A stretch of DNA of 31,248 nucleotides from an uncultured Synechococcus sp. (GCA_913050105.1 CAJWZN010000004.1:1-31248); one strand, 5' to 3'. Positions 14,946-24,051 are shown, counted from the stretch's first letter. Notes: generated by a model from the sequence alone, not told the origin. Numbers and translations: made by a program.

Positions 14946-16445
14946 ATGGGTGACACCCCGCCTGCTGCCAACGTGCTCACCGATCGGTTGCTGCGCAGTT
15001 GGCTGCGGTGTCGGCGTAAAGCTTGGTTGGATCGTCACGGTGATGCGACCAAGCGACGATGGTCCGCCCATCGAAACCTGATGCTGGACGACCAGCAGCG
15101 CTGCTTCGTTGCATTGATGCCGCAAAAGCCAGCCCACGGCCAGGCGGGTTGTGCGGCAGGGGCCGCGGGTGTTGTCGGTTTGCGTTTGAAGGGGCGTGGC
15201 CCCGGTGGAGAGCTTGTGGAGGCCCATCCGCCTTTGCTGCGCCGGGTCTCGGGTCGAAGTCGCTGGGGCGATTTTTCCTATCAACCTGTCCTGGCGCGTC
15301 AGGGCCGGCGCATGACCCGTGAACACCAACTGCCGCTCGCCTTGATGGCGTTGTTGCTGGAACAGGAGCAGCAGGCTCCGGTCCGTGATGCGTTGGTGGT
15401 TGGTGGGGGTGGGATGGGTCGTCGGCCGGCACGGGACCGTGTTGGCCTGTCAGCTGGGTTGCGCAAGCAGCTGGGAGAAGCTCTGCGCAAGCTGCGTGTT
15501 GATCTCGATCGATCCGATCCACCGCCACTTGCGGCAGACCGTCGTAAGTGCACGCTCTGCAGCTGGCGCGGGCTGTGCAATGCCGAGGCTGCAGCTGAGG
15601 GGCATCTCAGCGAGGTGAGTGGCATCGGTGCCAAGCGACGTGAAATGCTCAAGGAGCTTGGGATCCACGGTTTGCAGGATCTCGCCGCTGCGGATCCTGA
15701 TCGCCTGGCCGGACAGATGGAGCGGTTTGGGGAACAGCACGGTGAGGTGGCGCGAACTCTTGTGGCCCAGGCCCGTTGCCAGAGAGATGGTCAGCCCGAG
15801 CGTCTGCAGAACACCCATGCTTTGCCGGAGCTGATGGGTGCGCCCGGGGTGCTGCTTTACGACATCGAATCAGATCCCGATGCTCGCCATGATTTTCTGC
15901 ATGGCTTCTGGCGACTCCCCACCCAAGCAGATGGATCCTGGGATATCAGCGCTGCTCGCTATCAGCCGTTGCTGGTGTTGGCCGAGCACGGTGAACAACG
16001 CTGCTGGCAACGGCTCGATCGGTATCTCGCTGTTCACGAGGGTTGGCCGATTCTTCATTACGGAGAGACGGAGTCTTTAGCCCTGCGGCGGATGGCGGAG
16101 CGCCAAGGTGTTGCCGAGCAACAGTTGAAGCTGCTGTGCGCTCGCCTGGTGGATGTGCACGCACGGGTCCGCAGCCACTGGCGCCTGCCACTCAACAGCT
16201 ATGGGCTCAAAGCAGTTGCGGCCTGGCAGGGTTTTCGCTGGAGCCAGAACGGAGTTGATGGTGCTCACGCTCTCCTGTGGTGGCGGCAGTGGCAGGGGGA
16301 TGGCCCAACCCGGCGCGGCAGCGCCAATGCCCTTGGCTGGATCTTCACCTACAACCGTGATGACTGCCGGGCCACCTGGGCGGTGGCCGACTGGCTCTTG
16401 CGCCAGGCCCCTTCTTCGTCTCAATCCGGCGACGGCGGGTCCTGA
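14946..16445 (+). CDS. RecB-like nuclease of the TM0106 type
   Basis: This 499-residue protein matches the pattern of TM0106-family RecB-like nucleases. It has an N-terminal PD-(D/E)XK-like part that starts LLRSWLRCRRKAWLD, where the first Cys typically joins later cysteines around an iron-sulfur cluster. A Cys group RRKCTLCSWRGLCN (about 202-215) supplies the others. A helix-hairpin-helix follows (LSEVSGIGAKRREMLKELG). The C-terminal half begins LLYDIESDPD and continues to FTYNRDDCRATW, resembling an RNase H-like exonuclease domain with acidic residues Asp and Glu. Its role is probably DNA or RNA processing or repair but is not established. It overlaps ygfZ by 25 bp tail to tail and starts divergently from pgm. 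Confidence 0.85.
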   Translation: MGDTPPAANVLTDRLLRSWLRCRRKAWLDRHGDATKRRWSAHRNLMLDDQQRCFVALMPQKPAHGQAGCAAGAAGVVGLRLKGRGPGGELVEAHPPLLRRVSGRSRWGDFSYQPVLARQGRRMTREHQLPLALMALLLEQEQQAPVRDALVVGGGGMGRRPARDRVGLSAGLRKQLGEALRKLRVDLDRSDPPPLAADRRKCTLCSWRGLCNAEAAAEGHLSEVSGIGAKRREMLKELGIHGLQDLAAADPDRLAGQMERFGEQHGEVARTLVAQARCQRDGQPERLQNTHALPELMGAPGVLLYDIESDPDARHDFLHGFWRLPTQADGSWDISAARYQPLLVLAEHGEQRCWQRLDRYLAVHEGWPILHYGETESLALRRMAERQGVAEQQLKLLCARLVDVHARVRSHWRLPLNSYGLKAVAAWQGFRWSQNGVDGAHALLWWRQWQGDGPTRRGSANALGWIFTYNRDDCRATWAVADWLLRQAPSSSQSGDGGS

Positions 16446-17224
16446 AAAAGCTCGGGCCGTTCCAGCGTCACCACCTGTCCGTTCGGGCCGATCAATTGGC
16501 CACAGCTCAGATATTGACGCCGGATCAGGGCCAGGCCAACCCATGATTCGCTCTCCAGTTCAAGACGGCTGGTCACCACCCCGGCCCGGGTTTCACCGTC
16601 AAACAGCTGCTCACCGCTGTTCAGTTGGTGCGGGCTGACCCAGCAGCGCAGCTGCTGTTTGGTGCCAGCTCTGCCGGCCAGTTTGGCCATGGTCTCCTGG
16701 CCGAGATAGCAGCCTTTGTCGAGGCTGACGCACTGCGCCAGTCCCAGTTCGAATGGGTTGGTGTTTCCTGTTAGTTCAGCTTGACCTGGTGGAAATCCAA
16801 GCTTCAGCCGGCGCTGTTCAAGTTCAGTGGACAGGAGCCGGCGGCTGCCGGTGAGTTCAGTCGGCAGGTTCGACTCGTCGTCGATCCAGGCCGCTGAACT
16901 TTCAGGTCGTAACGCCTGCACCCGTCGTTGCAGCCGTCGCTCCCCCATCCGTACGCGGTCGGCGGGAAAGATCACCTGATCCAATCCCTGGGTCATGGCG
17001 TCAGTGTCACCGGCCAACACCAACACATCGGCTCCGTCGTCATCCAGCCGCAGCTCGAGCACGGCACGCAGCCGCCCGGTTGCCGTCAACCAGCAGCTTT
17101 GCTGAAGCATCCCGTGCACTGTCTTCCGCAGGTCTGCAGTGGTCTGGCCCTGTAGAAAATCCCTGGCCCCCGCGCCGTTCAGACGGATGATCGGGAACGT
17201 TTCGTCCCAGTGCGTGGTCATCAT
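16421..17224 (-). CDS. ygfZ: Folate-binding YgfZ/GcvT-like Fe-S maintenance protein
   Basis: This protein of about 267 residues belongs to the YgfZ/IBA57 family, folate-dependent proteins that help make or repair certain iron-sulfur enzymes. The family signature KGCYLGQE is at about residues 170-177. The N-terminal part LNGAGARDFLQGQTTADLR matches the GcvT-like fold, and the C-terminus has GETRAGVVTS. The first base of its ATG (17224) is the last base needed for the pyrE TGA, so the two genes are coupled as TGATG. A second ATG at 17221 and an upstream TTG at 17227 are alternatives. The 3' end overlaps the RecB-like gene, which itself probably carries an Fe-S cluster, although the link is only positional. 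Confidence 0.93.
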   Translation of the reverse strand: MMTTHWDETFPIIRLNGAGARDFLQGQTTADLRKTVHGMLQQSCWLTATGRLRAVLELRLDDDGADVLVLAGDTDAMTQGLDQVIFPADRVRMGERRLQRRVQALRPESSAAWIDDESNLPTELTGSRRLLSTELEQRRLKLGFPPGQAELTGNTNPFELGLAQCVSLDKGCYLGQETMAKLAGRAGTKQQLRCWVSPHQLNSGEQLFDGETRAGVVTSRLELESESWVGLALIRRQYLSCGQLIGPNGQVVTLERPELFQDPPSPD

Positions 17225-17808
17225 CAACTCCCCAATCCGGCGGCGCAGGTGGACACCTCTGATAGACGGAAAAGGCTGATCAGCTCGAGGCCCGCCTTCT
17301 CCATGGCGGCAGCACCTCCCTCCTCCCTGTCCACGATCGTGACCACTCGGTTGATCTGGTAGCCAGCGTCCTTCAACTGGTTCACAGCTTTCAGCGAAGA
17401 ACCTCCTGTGGTCACAACGTCCTCGAGAACTGTCACGACAGAGCCCGCGACGGGCAGGGGACCTTCCAGCCAGGCTCCCGTTCCGTGACCCTTGGCTTCT
17501 TTGCGCACGATGAGCGCGTCGAGGTCACGCCCGTTTTGAGCTGCGGCCATGGCTACACCACTGACGAGAGGATCGGCCCCGAGGGTGAGTCCGGCGACAG
17601 CCACGGCGTCGACTTCCACGTTCTTCAGCATGGCCGCGCTGATCAGCGCCAAGCCAGATCCGCTGAGACTGACGGGTTTGCAGTTCACGTAGTGCTCACT
17701 CGACCGTCCCGAAGCAAGAGTGAACTGGCCGCGGCGGTAGGCGGACTCGGCCAGACGCATCAGGAGCAACTCGCGCGGGTCCTCGGAGGATCGGGTCGCC
17801 GTTGACAT
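17224..17808 (-). CDS. pyrE: Orotate phosphoribosyltransferase
   Basis: PyrE joins orotate and PRPP to orotidine 5'-phosphate in pyrimidine synthesis. The 194-residue product has the normal size. The PRPP-binding motif VTVLEDVVTTGGSSLKAV is clear, as are the N-terminal FTLASGRSSEHYVNCK and VRKEAKGHGTG, which carries active-site Lys residues. The ATG at 17808 gives the family-like beginning MSTATRSSEDPRELLLMRLA; the frame stays open further upstream, but that part overlaps the divergent gene and lacks family similarity. ygfZ follows with a one-base stop/start overlap. The 73-bp gap to the divergent hypothetical gene must contain its promoter. Confidence 0.96.
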   Translation of the reverse strand: MSTATRSSEDPRELLLMRLAESAYRRGQFTLASGRSSEHYVNCKPVSLSGSGLALISAAMLKNVEVDAVAVAGLTLGADPLVSGVAMAAAQNGRDLDALIVRKEAKGHGTGAWLEGPLPVAGSVVTVLEDVVTTGGSSLKAVNQLKDAGYQINRVVTIVDREEGGAAAMEKAGLELISLFRLSEVSTCAAGLGS

Positions 17809-17881
17809 GGGGACTGGCCGCAGAGGGAAACGTTCTTTAGTTTGCGCAAAGAGGGTGTCAGGAACTGTGGCCGTCAACGTG

Positions 17882-18373
17882 ATGCGCATGACCGCAGTTT
17901 TTTCTCTGGGGGCACTGGCGGTGGTTCCAGTTGCTGCCGGCCCAGTGGTCTGCACGACCACCCTTGAAGCGCCTGATCCCGCTGCTTCGGCCGTAGCTCC
18001 TGTGGAGGTGACCGTTTGCGGCCCAGAACAGCGCACAGCGGAGCTGATCGAGCGGCGGTTCTTCACCTGGACCGCGCCCTATGAACGGGGCGTTGATCTG
18101 GTGCATCAAATCACCGATTTGTTCGGACTTGCCGTGGCCGGAGACAACGGCAATCGCATGATGGGGTTTGGTTTCCCTGATCAGACTGTGATCTGGGACG
18201 CCGCAGTGCTGGGGGCCACCACGCGAGCAATGCTCGAAGAGCAAAGCCCAGCTCAGCCCTTGCGCACAAGAGATCTGAACAATGGATTCGGCAGCAGCCT
18301 TGCCGCTGAAGTCATCCCTACGGACGCAGTGCAGGTCCGTTCAGATTTCACACCAGTTCAGCCCCTGTGGTAA
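17882..18373 (+). CDS. Secreted conserved cyanobacterial hypothetical protein
   Basis: I do not know a function for this 163-residue protein. It begins with a signal peptide (MRMTAVFSLGALAVVPVAAG), so it should be exported. The mature part contains PAPVEVTVCG-like sequence, an amphipathic stretch with LIERRFFTW and DLVHQITDLFGLA, then GFPDQTVIWDAAVLGATTR and a C-terminal motif QPLRTRDLNNGFGSSLA. This last segment recurs, as I recall, in other cyanobacterial proteins of this size. Two Cys in the mature N-terminal part could form a disulfide. The ATG at 17882 is chosen; GTG at 17879 and ATG at 17888 are also in frame. The gene stops only 15 bp before the tRNA gene. Confidence 0.7.
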   Translation: MRMTAVFSLGALAVVPVAAGPVVCTTTLEAPDPAASAVAPVEVTVCGPEQRTAELIERRFFTWTAPYERGVDLVHQITDLFGLAVAGDNGNRMMGFGFPDQTVIWDAAVLGATTRAMLEEQSPAQPLRTRDLNNGFGSSLAAEVIPTDAVQVRSDFTPVQPLW

Positions 18374-18388
18374 CAATCGGTGTGAAGA

Positions 18389-18461
18389 GGGGGTCTAGCA
18401 ATCTGGTGAATGCAGCGAACTCATAATTCGCCTAAGGCGAGTTCGATCCTCGCGACCCCCA
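18389..18461 (+). tRNA. tRNA with CAU anticodon, probably elongator tRNA-Met
   Basis: A full 73-nt cloverleaf can be folded. The acceptor stem GGGGGTC (18389-18395) pairs with GACCCCC (18454-18460), with discriminator A at 18461. The D arm is GCA...TGC with GG in the loop; the anticodon stem GCGAA/TTCGC encloses loop CTCATAA, giving anticodon CAT; the T arm GCGAG/CTCGC encloses TTCGATC. The 3' CCA is not encoded (TGG follows), as is common in cyanobacteria. CAU anticodons serve initiator Met, elongator Met, or Ile2 after lysidine modification. The initiator usually has a mismatch at the first acceptor pair; here G pairs with C, arguing against it. Ile2 cannot be excluded. Confidence 0.93.
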
Positions 18462-18474
18462 TGGTTTGCAATTG

Positions 18475-19773
18475 ATGCGTCTGCTCCTACTGGCGTTGTT
18501 GCTGGTGTTGCCGGCCTTTTTCGCTGCTGCGGAAATAGCCTTGCTGCGGTTGCGACCCAGCCGTGTTGAGGTGCTGGTGGAGGAGCATCAGAGCGGTGCC
18601 CTTCCTCTGCAGCGGCTACAGCGGCGTCTTCGCCGTGCCCTCACCCTGTCGCAGTTGGGCAGCAGCCTGCCTCTGATCGCTCTGGGCTGGACCGGGCGTG
18701 GCCTGGGTTTGCGGATTTGGCCCGAGGGAACAGCTGGTGCTGCCTGGTTCGACACCGCGCTTTTTCTTGCACTGGTTGTGATGGCCACTTTGGTTGCGGG
18801 TCTGCTGCCGAAGGCCTGGGTGTTGAGTCGTCCGGAGCTGGCAGCCCTGTCCCTTGGGCCGATGCTCGAGATCGTGATGCGCTGTCTTGCACCCCTGCTC
18901 AATCTGCTGGATGCCCTGGCAAGTCTGATGTTGCGGATGGTGGGGCTGCGGCCTCAGTGGGACGAACTGGTTCCAGCTCTATCGGCCGGAGAGCTTGAGA
19001 CGTTGATTGATGCAGGGCGTGTCACCGGCCTCTTCCCAGACGAGCGCAACATTCTCGAAGGGGTGTTCGCTCTGCGGGACACCCAGGTGCGTGAAGTGAT
19101 GGTGCCCCGCTCCGGCATGGTCACTCTGCCGGTGGATGTTTGCTTTGCCGAAATGATGGAAGCGGTCCATCACACACGCCATGCACGCTTCCCGGTGATT
19201 GGTTTGTCACTGGATGATGTGCGTGGCGTGCTCGATCTGCGGGGCATGGCTGAACCCATCGCCCGTGGGGATTTGTCGGCTGATTCACCGCTGGAGCCTT
19301 ACCTGCAGCCCGCTGTTCGCGTGCTTGAGACCAGCACCCTGGCTGAGTTGTTGCCGATGATCCGCAGCGGTCAGCCGCTGTTGCTGGTGGTGGATGAGCA
19401 CGGTGGTACGGAGGGTCTGGTCACTGCGGCTGATCTCACCGGTGAAATCGTCGGTGATGAGCTGCAGGACAATCAAGATGAGCCGGAGCTGCGGCCTGAG
19501 GAGGATCGGTCTGGATCCTGGCTGGCCGCGGGTGATCTGGAAATCTTCGAACTCAATCGCCAGCTGGAACTCGATCTGCCCGAAGCAGATGACCACCACA
19601 CGCTGGCTGGATTCCTGCTGGAACGGTTGCAGCACATTCCCTCGCCGGGAGAGGCACTGCGGTTCAACGGCCTGCAATTCGAGATCACGGCCATGGCTGG
19701 TCCGCGCATTGAACGGGTGCGCGTTGTGTTGCCGGAGCCGGAGCAGGAGCCCGGCCCGACAGAAGCCCGATAA
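18475..19773 (+). CDS. CNNM/CBS-domain membrane protein (hemolysin-related, TlyC/CorC type)
   Basis: This 432-residue protein has the layout of the CNNM/UPF0053 family. An N-terminal DUF21 membrane domain begins MRLLLLALLLVLPAFFAAAE and continues with further hydrophobic helices to about residue 140. Two CBS repeats follow (VREVMVPRSGMVTLP and QPLLLVVDEHGGTEGLVT regions), and a C-terminal CorC-HlyC domain closes it (LAAGDLEIFELNRQL, DDHHTLAGFLLERL). Family members are implicated in magnesium or cobalt export and are often misnamed hemolysins. The ATG at 18475 is only 13 nt after the tRNA 3' end. The next gene on the strand starts 27 bp after its stop. Transport function is family knowledge, not shown here. 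Confidence 0.93.
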   Translation: MRLLLLALLLVLPAFFAAAEIALLRLRPSRVEVLVEEHQSGALPLQRLQRRLRRALTLSQLGSSLPLIALGWTGRGLGLRIWPEGTAGAAWFDTALFLALVVMATLVAGLLPKAWVLSRPELAALSLGPMLEIVMRCLAPLLNLLDALASLMLRMVGLRPQWDELVPALSAGELETLIDAGRVTGLFPDERNILEGVFALRDTQVREVMVPRSGMVTLPVDVCFAEMMEAVHHTRHARFPVIGLSLDDVRGVLDLRGMAEPIARGDLSADSPLEPYLQPAVRVLETSTLAELLPMIRSGQPLLLVVDEHGGTEGLVTAADLTGEIVGDELQDNQDEPELRPEEDRSGSWLAAGDLEIFELNRQLELDLPEADDHHTLAGFLLERLQHIPSPGEALRFNGLQFEITAMAGPRIERVRVVLPEPEQEPGPTEAR

Positions 19774-19800
19774 CCTTCCACGGAATCAACCCATTCGCTG

Positions 19801-20808
19801 ATGACCCCCGCCCCCATGCATCCAGTGAAGGTGGGGGTGATCGGCATCGGCAACATGGGTTGGCACCACGCGAGGGTGCTGAGCCTTCTCAAGGATGCTG
19901 AGCTGGTCGGCGTGGCCGATCCAGATCCAGATCGCGGTCAACTGGCCAAGGAACAGTTCGGTTGCCAGTGGTTCCCTGATTACCCGACCCTGTTGGCGGA
20001 GGTTGAGGCCGTCTGCATCGCCGTTCCGACCCTGCTGCACCATTCGGTGGGATTGGCTTGCCTCGAGTCTGGCGTTCATGTGTTGATCGAGAAACCGATC
20101 GCCGCCAGCCAGGATGAAGCCACCGCATTGATTCAGGCAGCGCGTAAAGCCGGACGACTGCTTCAGGTGGGCCATATCGAACGATTCAATCCCGCCTTCC
20201 GAGAGCTCACCAAGGTGGTGGCGAATGAGGAGGTGGTGGTGCTGGAAGGGCGGCGTCACAGCCCGCACTCCGATCGGGCCAATGATGTTTCAGTCGTGCT
20301 TGATCTGATGATTCACGACATTGATCTGGTGCTCGAGCTGGCTCAGGCATCAGTGGTGCGATTGGCAGCTGCTGGTGGACGCAGCGCCGAAGGACCTATC
20401 GACTACGTCAATGCCACCCTGGGATTCGAGAACGGTGTCGTCGCCAGCCTCACCGCCAGCAAGATGAGCCACCGCAAAATCCGCAGCCTCAGTGCTCACT
20501 GTCGTTCAAGCCTTGTGGAGACCGATTTTCTCAATCACACTCTGCATATCCACCGTCGTGCCCATGAGTGGTATTCCGCCGATCACGGTGAGCTGCTTTA
20601 CCGCAATGACGGATTCATCGAAGAGGTCAGCACCACTTCGATCGAACCTCTCTATGCCGAGCTGGAGCATTTTCTTCAGTGCGTGCGTGGTCGCGAAACA
20701 CCTGCTGTCGATGGTTTGCAGGCCTCGAGGGCTCTGCTGCTTGCCGATTTGATCGAGCAAGCGGTGGAGCATCCCGATATGGGTGTCCCTCTCAGGCAGC
20801 CGATCTGA
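19801..20808 (+). CDS. Gfo/Idh/MocA family oxidoreductase
   Basis: This 335-residue NAD(P)-dependent oxidoreductase has the two-domain Gfo/Idh/MocA fold. The Rossmann motif VGVIGIGNMGWHHARVL lies at residues 11-27, a VADPDPDR strand contacts the cofactor, and the family EKP (97-99) with LIEKPIAAS supplies the conserved Lys. The C-terminal half has VGHIERFNPAF, MIHDIDLVLEL and GVVASLTASKMS. Members reduce or oxidise sugars, inositols or sugar nucleotides; the substrate is not deducible. The VGHIERFNPA form is frequent in enzymes acting on nucleotide sugars, which is a hint only. It is separated by 3 bp from the convergent phosphorylase-kinase-like gene. Confidence 0.93.
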   Translation: MTPAPMHPVKVGVIGIGNMGWHHARVLSLLKDAELVGVADPDPDRGQLAKEQFGCQWFPDYPTLLAEVEAVCIAVPTLLHHSVGLACLESGVHVLIEKPIAASQDEATALIQAARKAGRLLQVGHIERFNPAFRELTKVVANEEVVVLEGRRHSPHSDRANDVSVVLDLMIHDIDLVLELAQASVVRLAAAGGRSAEGPIDYVNATLGFENGVVASLTASKMSHRKIRSLSAHCRSSLVETDFLNHTLHIHRRAHEWYSADHGELLYRNDGFIEEVSTTSIEPLYAELEHFLQCVRGRETPAVDGLQASRALLLADLIEQAVEHPDMGVPLRQPI

Positions 20809-20811
20809 CGG

Positions 20812-23800
20812 CTACACCAATTCCTTTTGTTCGGTCAGTTCTTTCAGGGCTGAAATCTGCCAACGTCGGCAGTCTCCCGGGGAAGCTGCATAAAACTGCT
20901 TCCAGGCCGGTGCTTTGTACTGGCTGTAATTTCCATCCGCCAGGGATGGGTGCGTCAGCAGCCAGCCGACGCGCACTGCGTGACCGATCACCACATCCAG
21001 TGCGAGATCGTCGGCAAAGTGCACATCGGGGTTGGCCTCCACAAAGGCCATCAGAGACAGCAGACATTCGCTGCACAGCTGCCGGTATTCCGGGGCATCG
21101 ATCCGACTGAGCAGATGCTCAACCAATGTGGCGAAATTGCGCTCCCCTGCTGTTTTTTCCAGAATCAAACTGCTGTTCAGACGGTTGCGTCTTTCGAGCT
21201 TGTCGCCGATCACAAGGCCGCGGCAATGGCGCAACAAGCTCCAGATACCGGCGTAGAAGTCTCGCGGCACCTTCTGCAGCGTGCCCAGTCGGATCCTGTG
21301 CTGCAGCCAGTCCCCACCGCTCGGGGTCACCTCCAGTGGATCGGGAACTTTCCATTGCACGCTCCCGCTGACGTGAAGTTGTTCGCCTCGTTGCAAGGCC
21401 GCTCGGCCGTGGTCCACGTCGCTCAGAAGGCGGCGCAATCGGTCACGGATGAGATGGGGTGACGTCCCGCAAAGAGCTTCGAAGGCTTCGTCCTGGCTGA
21501 GTCGCTGCTCAACGGCCAGTTCAGAGGTCAGCAGGAGCAGCAACTGGCTCAACTGCAGGGTGAGACTGCCTTTGAGCAGCGCGGGTTGTCGGCGGGCGAT
21601 GCTGTCGAGCGCAAGCAGCAGCTCCTGCTCGAGCATCCGTTCCCTGCTGTCGGTACCGCTGGTGCGTGCAATGCGTTCCGCAATGGCGCTGTTGTCCAGG
21701 GGGCGGATCAGGCGTGAGTCGGCGGTGTAGTTACGGCCCACCACCACCTGTGTCTGACGCATCAGCAGGTCGGTGAGGGCATCCTCCAACTGGGGGTGCA
21801 CCATCCCCAGTGCACCGGCGCATCGGCGAACCACGCTCCACTCCTGACAGCGCAGTCCTCTGGTGTAGATCTCCTCCAGCAGACGCCTCAGGCTCACAGG
21901 ACCGTCGTCTGGGCTTGTTTGCATGGCTTCAACACCGAAACGCCGTTGAAGCAGTTCCAACACCTCGGCCTGTTCGTGAAGGGAATCACTGGTCCAGAGT
22001 CGTGCCTGCAGCGCATCGGTTTCGGTTTCGTCAAGTTCCTGTTCCTGAGCTGCGGTGAGGTCCGCCAGGTCAGTGGCTTCCCGCAGCATCGTTGTGCGGA
22101 GTGCCCTCAGCGAAATCGTTCCAGCCGGGTTGGTTGCTTCTCCAGGCAGCTCAAGCCACTGCCCCATGCTTCTGAGCTGCTCGACGGTGTCGAACTGCAC
22201 GGTGATTCCACCGATGCTGCCTCTGCTCAGCGTTCGGCCCAGATTGAGAATGGCCTCCGGATGGTGTTTGAAGGATTCGGAGCTGATCGGGATCAGCAGC
22301 AGTGGCAGTCCGGGGCCCCGCCAGTGGCGTTGCAGCAAATGCAGCTCATCCACCACGCTGTCCACCAGCTGAAGCGGGTCATCGGCTAGGTAGCTGACGT
22401 TGTCTTCCAGCACGGCGGCTGTGAAGGCCAGATCACGTCCCCCCTGGCGGTAAAACCGCGCGGTGTCTTCCGTTTCGATTCGTTTTCGTGGCAGGCCGCT
22501 GAGGTTCAGGCGTGGATTGCCCCCCAACTGGGACAGCTGTTCTCCCAGTGCATCGGAGCACTGCACGCTGATCGTTTCGCTCTGGCTGTGGGGCAGTCCC
22601 GCCTCAATCAGGGCAGTGCCAACGGCTGCATCCTGGACAGCGAAAGCCACCAGGACCGACTCTGCTCCCAGGCCCGAGGACTGCCGACGGTTGCAGGGGT
22701 CGAGGTCTGCGGGGGTCACAAGACCTTCCAGCAACATCTCGCCCAGCCAGGCGAGGCTCTGGGTCCAGATCAGAGGCAGATTTGTGTTGGCCTCGCGGTG
22801 CTGGCTACCAGGCTGCTTGCGTTCCGCCTCGACCCGTTCATCCGGCACGCGATACAGCTCCGGGTACAACGCCTCGCCATCGCATTGCACAGCAAGAGCC
22901 TGAAGTGTGTTGTTCCAGCGTCTGGCCTCCTGCCAGCGCTCTTCACAGCAGGATGTGACCAGCTCGAATGCCAGAAAGAGGGGCCATTCCGATTCGATGC
23001 CTTCGAATTCGGCCAGTTCCTCCGGCTCGTAATGCAGTCGGCTGGCATCCTCCACGGCGGTTTGGTGGCCATCGCGCAGGAAGCGCTTGTACCCGTAGGC
23101 CCCTCCCAGATCCCGTCGGATTCGACGCAGGGTGCGCTGTACAAGGTTGTTGTTTTCAACGGCCCAGGCGGGATAACCCACCACGGAAAGACAGGCGCTG
23201 TCCGCCTCCTTGCTGGCTGATTCACGAGGCAGCAGGCTCTCCAGGGCGCGGCGCAGTCGTACCAGCGCGCCCTGGGGAATCAGCACACGACAGGATCCAT
23301 CGCCATGGACGCCGAAGAGATCCATCCCCTCAAGGGCCTCAAGCGCAGCCTTGGCCATCCCGATCGAGCTGGCGTTTCGCTCCGGTAGCCCGTGGTTGCC
23401 CTTGTCGCCCCGTTCCCAGATGCCGTAGTCGGGGGTCCGGTAGGCCCGAGCGATGTAAAAGACCAGATTCTGGATGAAATCCGCTTCATCACGGCTGTGG
23501 ATCACGGTGCAGCCACTTCGCGTCAGCTGAGCCAGCTGCAACAGGAACAGAGAGGTGGCATCGAGTTGAAGATGTCCCCAAGCGTCATCGGCCACCACTG
23601 GATCGCCACTGCTGCTGTCGTATTTGGCATGCAAGGCGTCCAGAGGATCCAGGCTGTGCTTGAACCGTTCCACCTTTTCGGCCTGGCGCAGCATCGCTCG
23701 CAGCAGGCCACGCATCAGTGCGATGACCCGTTGTTCCAGTTCCCAGGCCCGGCTGTTCTGGCCTCCTCGGTGGCGGCGGATGGCCAGGCTCAGTGCCCAG

Positions 23801-24036
23801 ACGCACTGAATGGAATACACGCAGTCCCGCACCCAGGCATCGCCGTAGTTGCCATGGATCGTGTGAGCGGTGCTGGCGGGAAGCAGGCCACTGACGGGGT
23901 CTTGGCGTTGAAGCACCACCTTGCTGATGGCGTGGTCAAGCCGTTGGATCACCGCCTCAATGCGGCCCTGATCTGTGGGGCTCTCTGCTGAATGTTGCAC
24001 CGTGCCCCGTCGATTTGCCGCCCTTAAATTCTCCAC
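20812..24036 (-). CDS. Phosphorylase kinase alpha/beta-like protein with GH15-type domain
   Basis: This 1074-residue protein resembles the regulatory alpha and beta subunits of animal phosphorylase b kinase from end to end, as I recall those sequences. The first ~430 residues form a GH15 glucoamylase-like domain with YGDAWVRDCVYSIQ (64-77), DYGIWERGDKGNHGLPERN (203-221), YKRFLRDG and an EWPLF segment with Glu350. The C-terminal region (907 onward) contains LGTLQKVPRDFYAGIW and APEYRQL, counterparts of conserved subunit segments. No kinase domain is present and none is next to it. No CaaX prenylation tail exists. It starts with GTG at 24036, or GTG at 24000. It may act on or bind glycogen-related glucans, which is inference; enzymatic activity is unproven. 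Confidence 0.88.
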   Translation of the reverse strand: MENLRAANRRGTVQHSAESPTDQGRIEAVIQRLDHAISKVVLQRQDPVSGLLPASTAHTIHGNYGDAWVRDCVYSIQCVWALSLAIRRHRGGQNSRAWELEQRVIALMRGLLRAMLRQAEKVERFKHSLDPLDALHAKYDSSSGDPVVADDAWGHLQLDATSLFLLQLAQLTRSGCTVIHSRDEADFIQNLVFYIARAYRTPDYGIWERGDKGNHGLPERNASSIGMAKAALEALEGMDLFGVHGDGSCRVLIPQGALVRLRRALESLLPRESASKEADSACLSVVGYPAWAVENNNLVQRTLRRIRRDLGGAYGYKRFLRDGHQTAVEDASRLHYEPEELAEFEGIESEWPLFLAFELVTSCCEERWQEARRWNNTLQALAVQCDGEALYPELYRVPDERVEAERKQPGSQHREANTNLPLIWTQSLAWLGEMLLEGLVTPADLDPCNRRQSSGLGAESVLVAFAVQDAAVGTALIEAGLPHSQSETISVQCSDALGEQLSQLGGNPRLNLSGLPRKRIETEDTARFYRQGGRDLAFTAAVLEDNVSYLADDPLQLVDSVVDELHLLQRHWRGPGLPLLLIPISSESFKHHPEAILNLGRTLSRGSIGGITVQFDTVEQLRSMGQWLELPGEATNPAGTISLRALRTTMLREATDLADLTAAQEQELDETETDALQARLWTSDSLHEQAEVLELLQRRFGVEAMQTSPDDGPVSLRRLLEEIYTRGLRCQEWSVVRRCAGALGMVHPQLEDALTDLLMRQTQVVVGRNYTADSRLIRPLDNSAIAERIARTSGTDSRERMLEQELLLALDSIARRQPALLKGSLTLQLSQLLLLLTSELAVEQRLSQDEAFEALCGTSPHLIRDRLRRLLSDVDHGRAALQRGEQLHVSGSVQWKVPDPLEVTPSGGDWLQHRIRLGTLQKVPRDFYAGIWSLLRHCRGLVIGDKLERRNRLNSSLILEKTAGERNFATLVEHLLSRIDAPEYRQLCSECLLSLMAFVEANPDVHFADDLALDVVIGHAVRVGWLLTHPSLADGNYSQYKAPAWKQFYAASPGDCRRWQISALKELTEQKELV

Positions 24037-24051
24037 TGCGGACCGGTGCCC

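Noticed and set aside
18389..18461. Initiator tRNA-Met
   Set aside because: The first acceptor pair is a normal G-C and the anticodon stem lacks the three G-C pairs expected of initiators; elongator Met (or Ile2) fits better.
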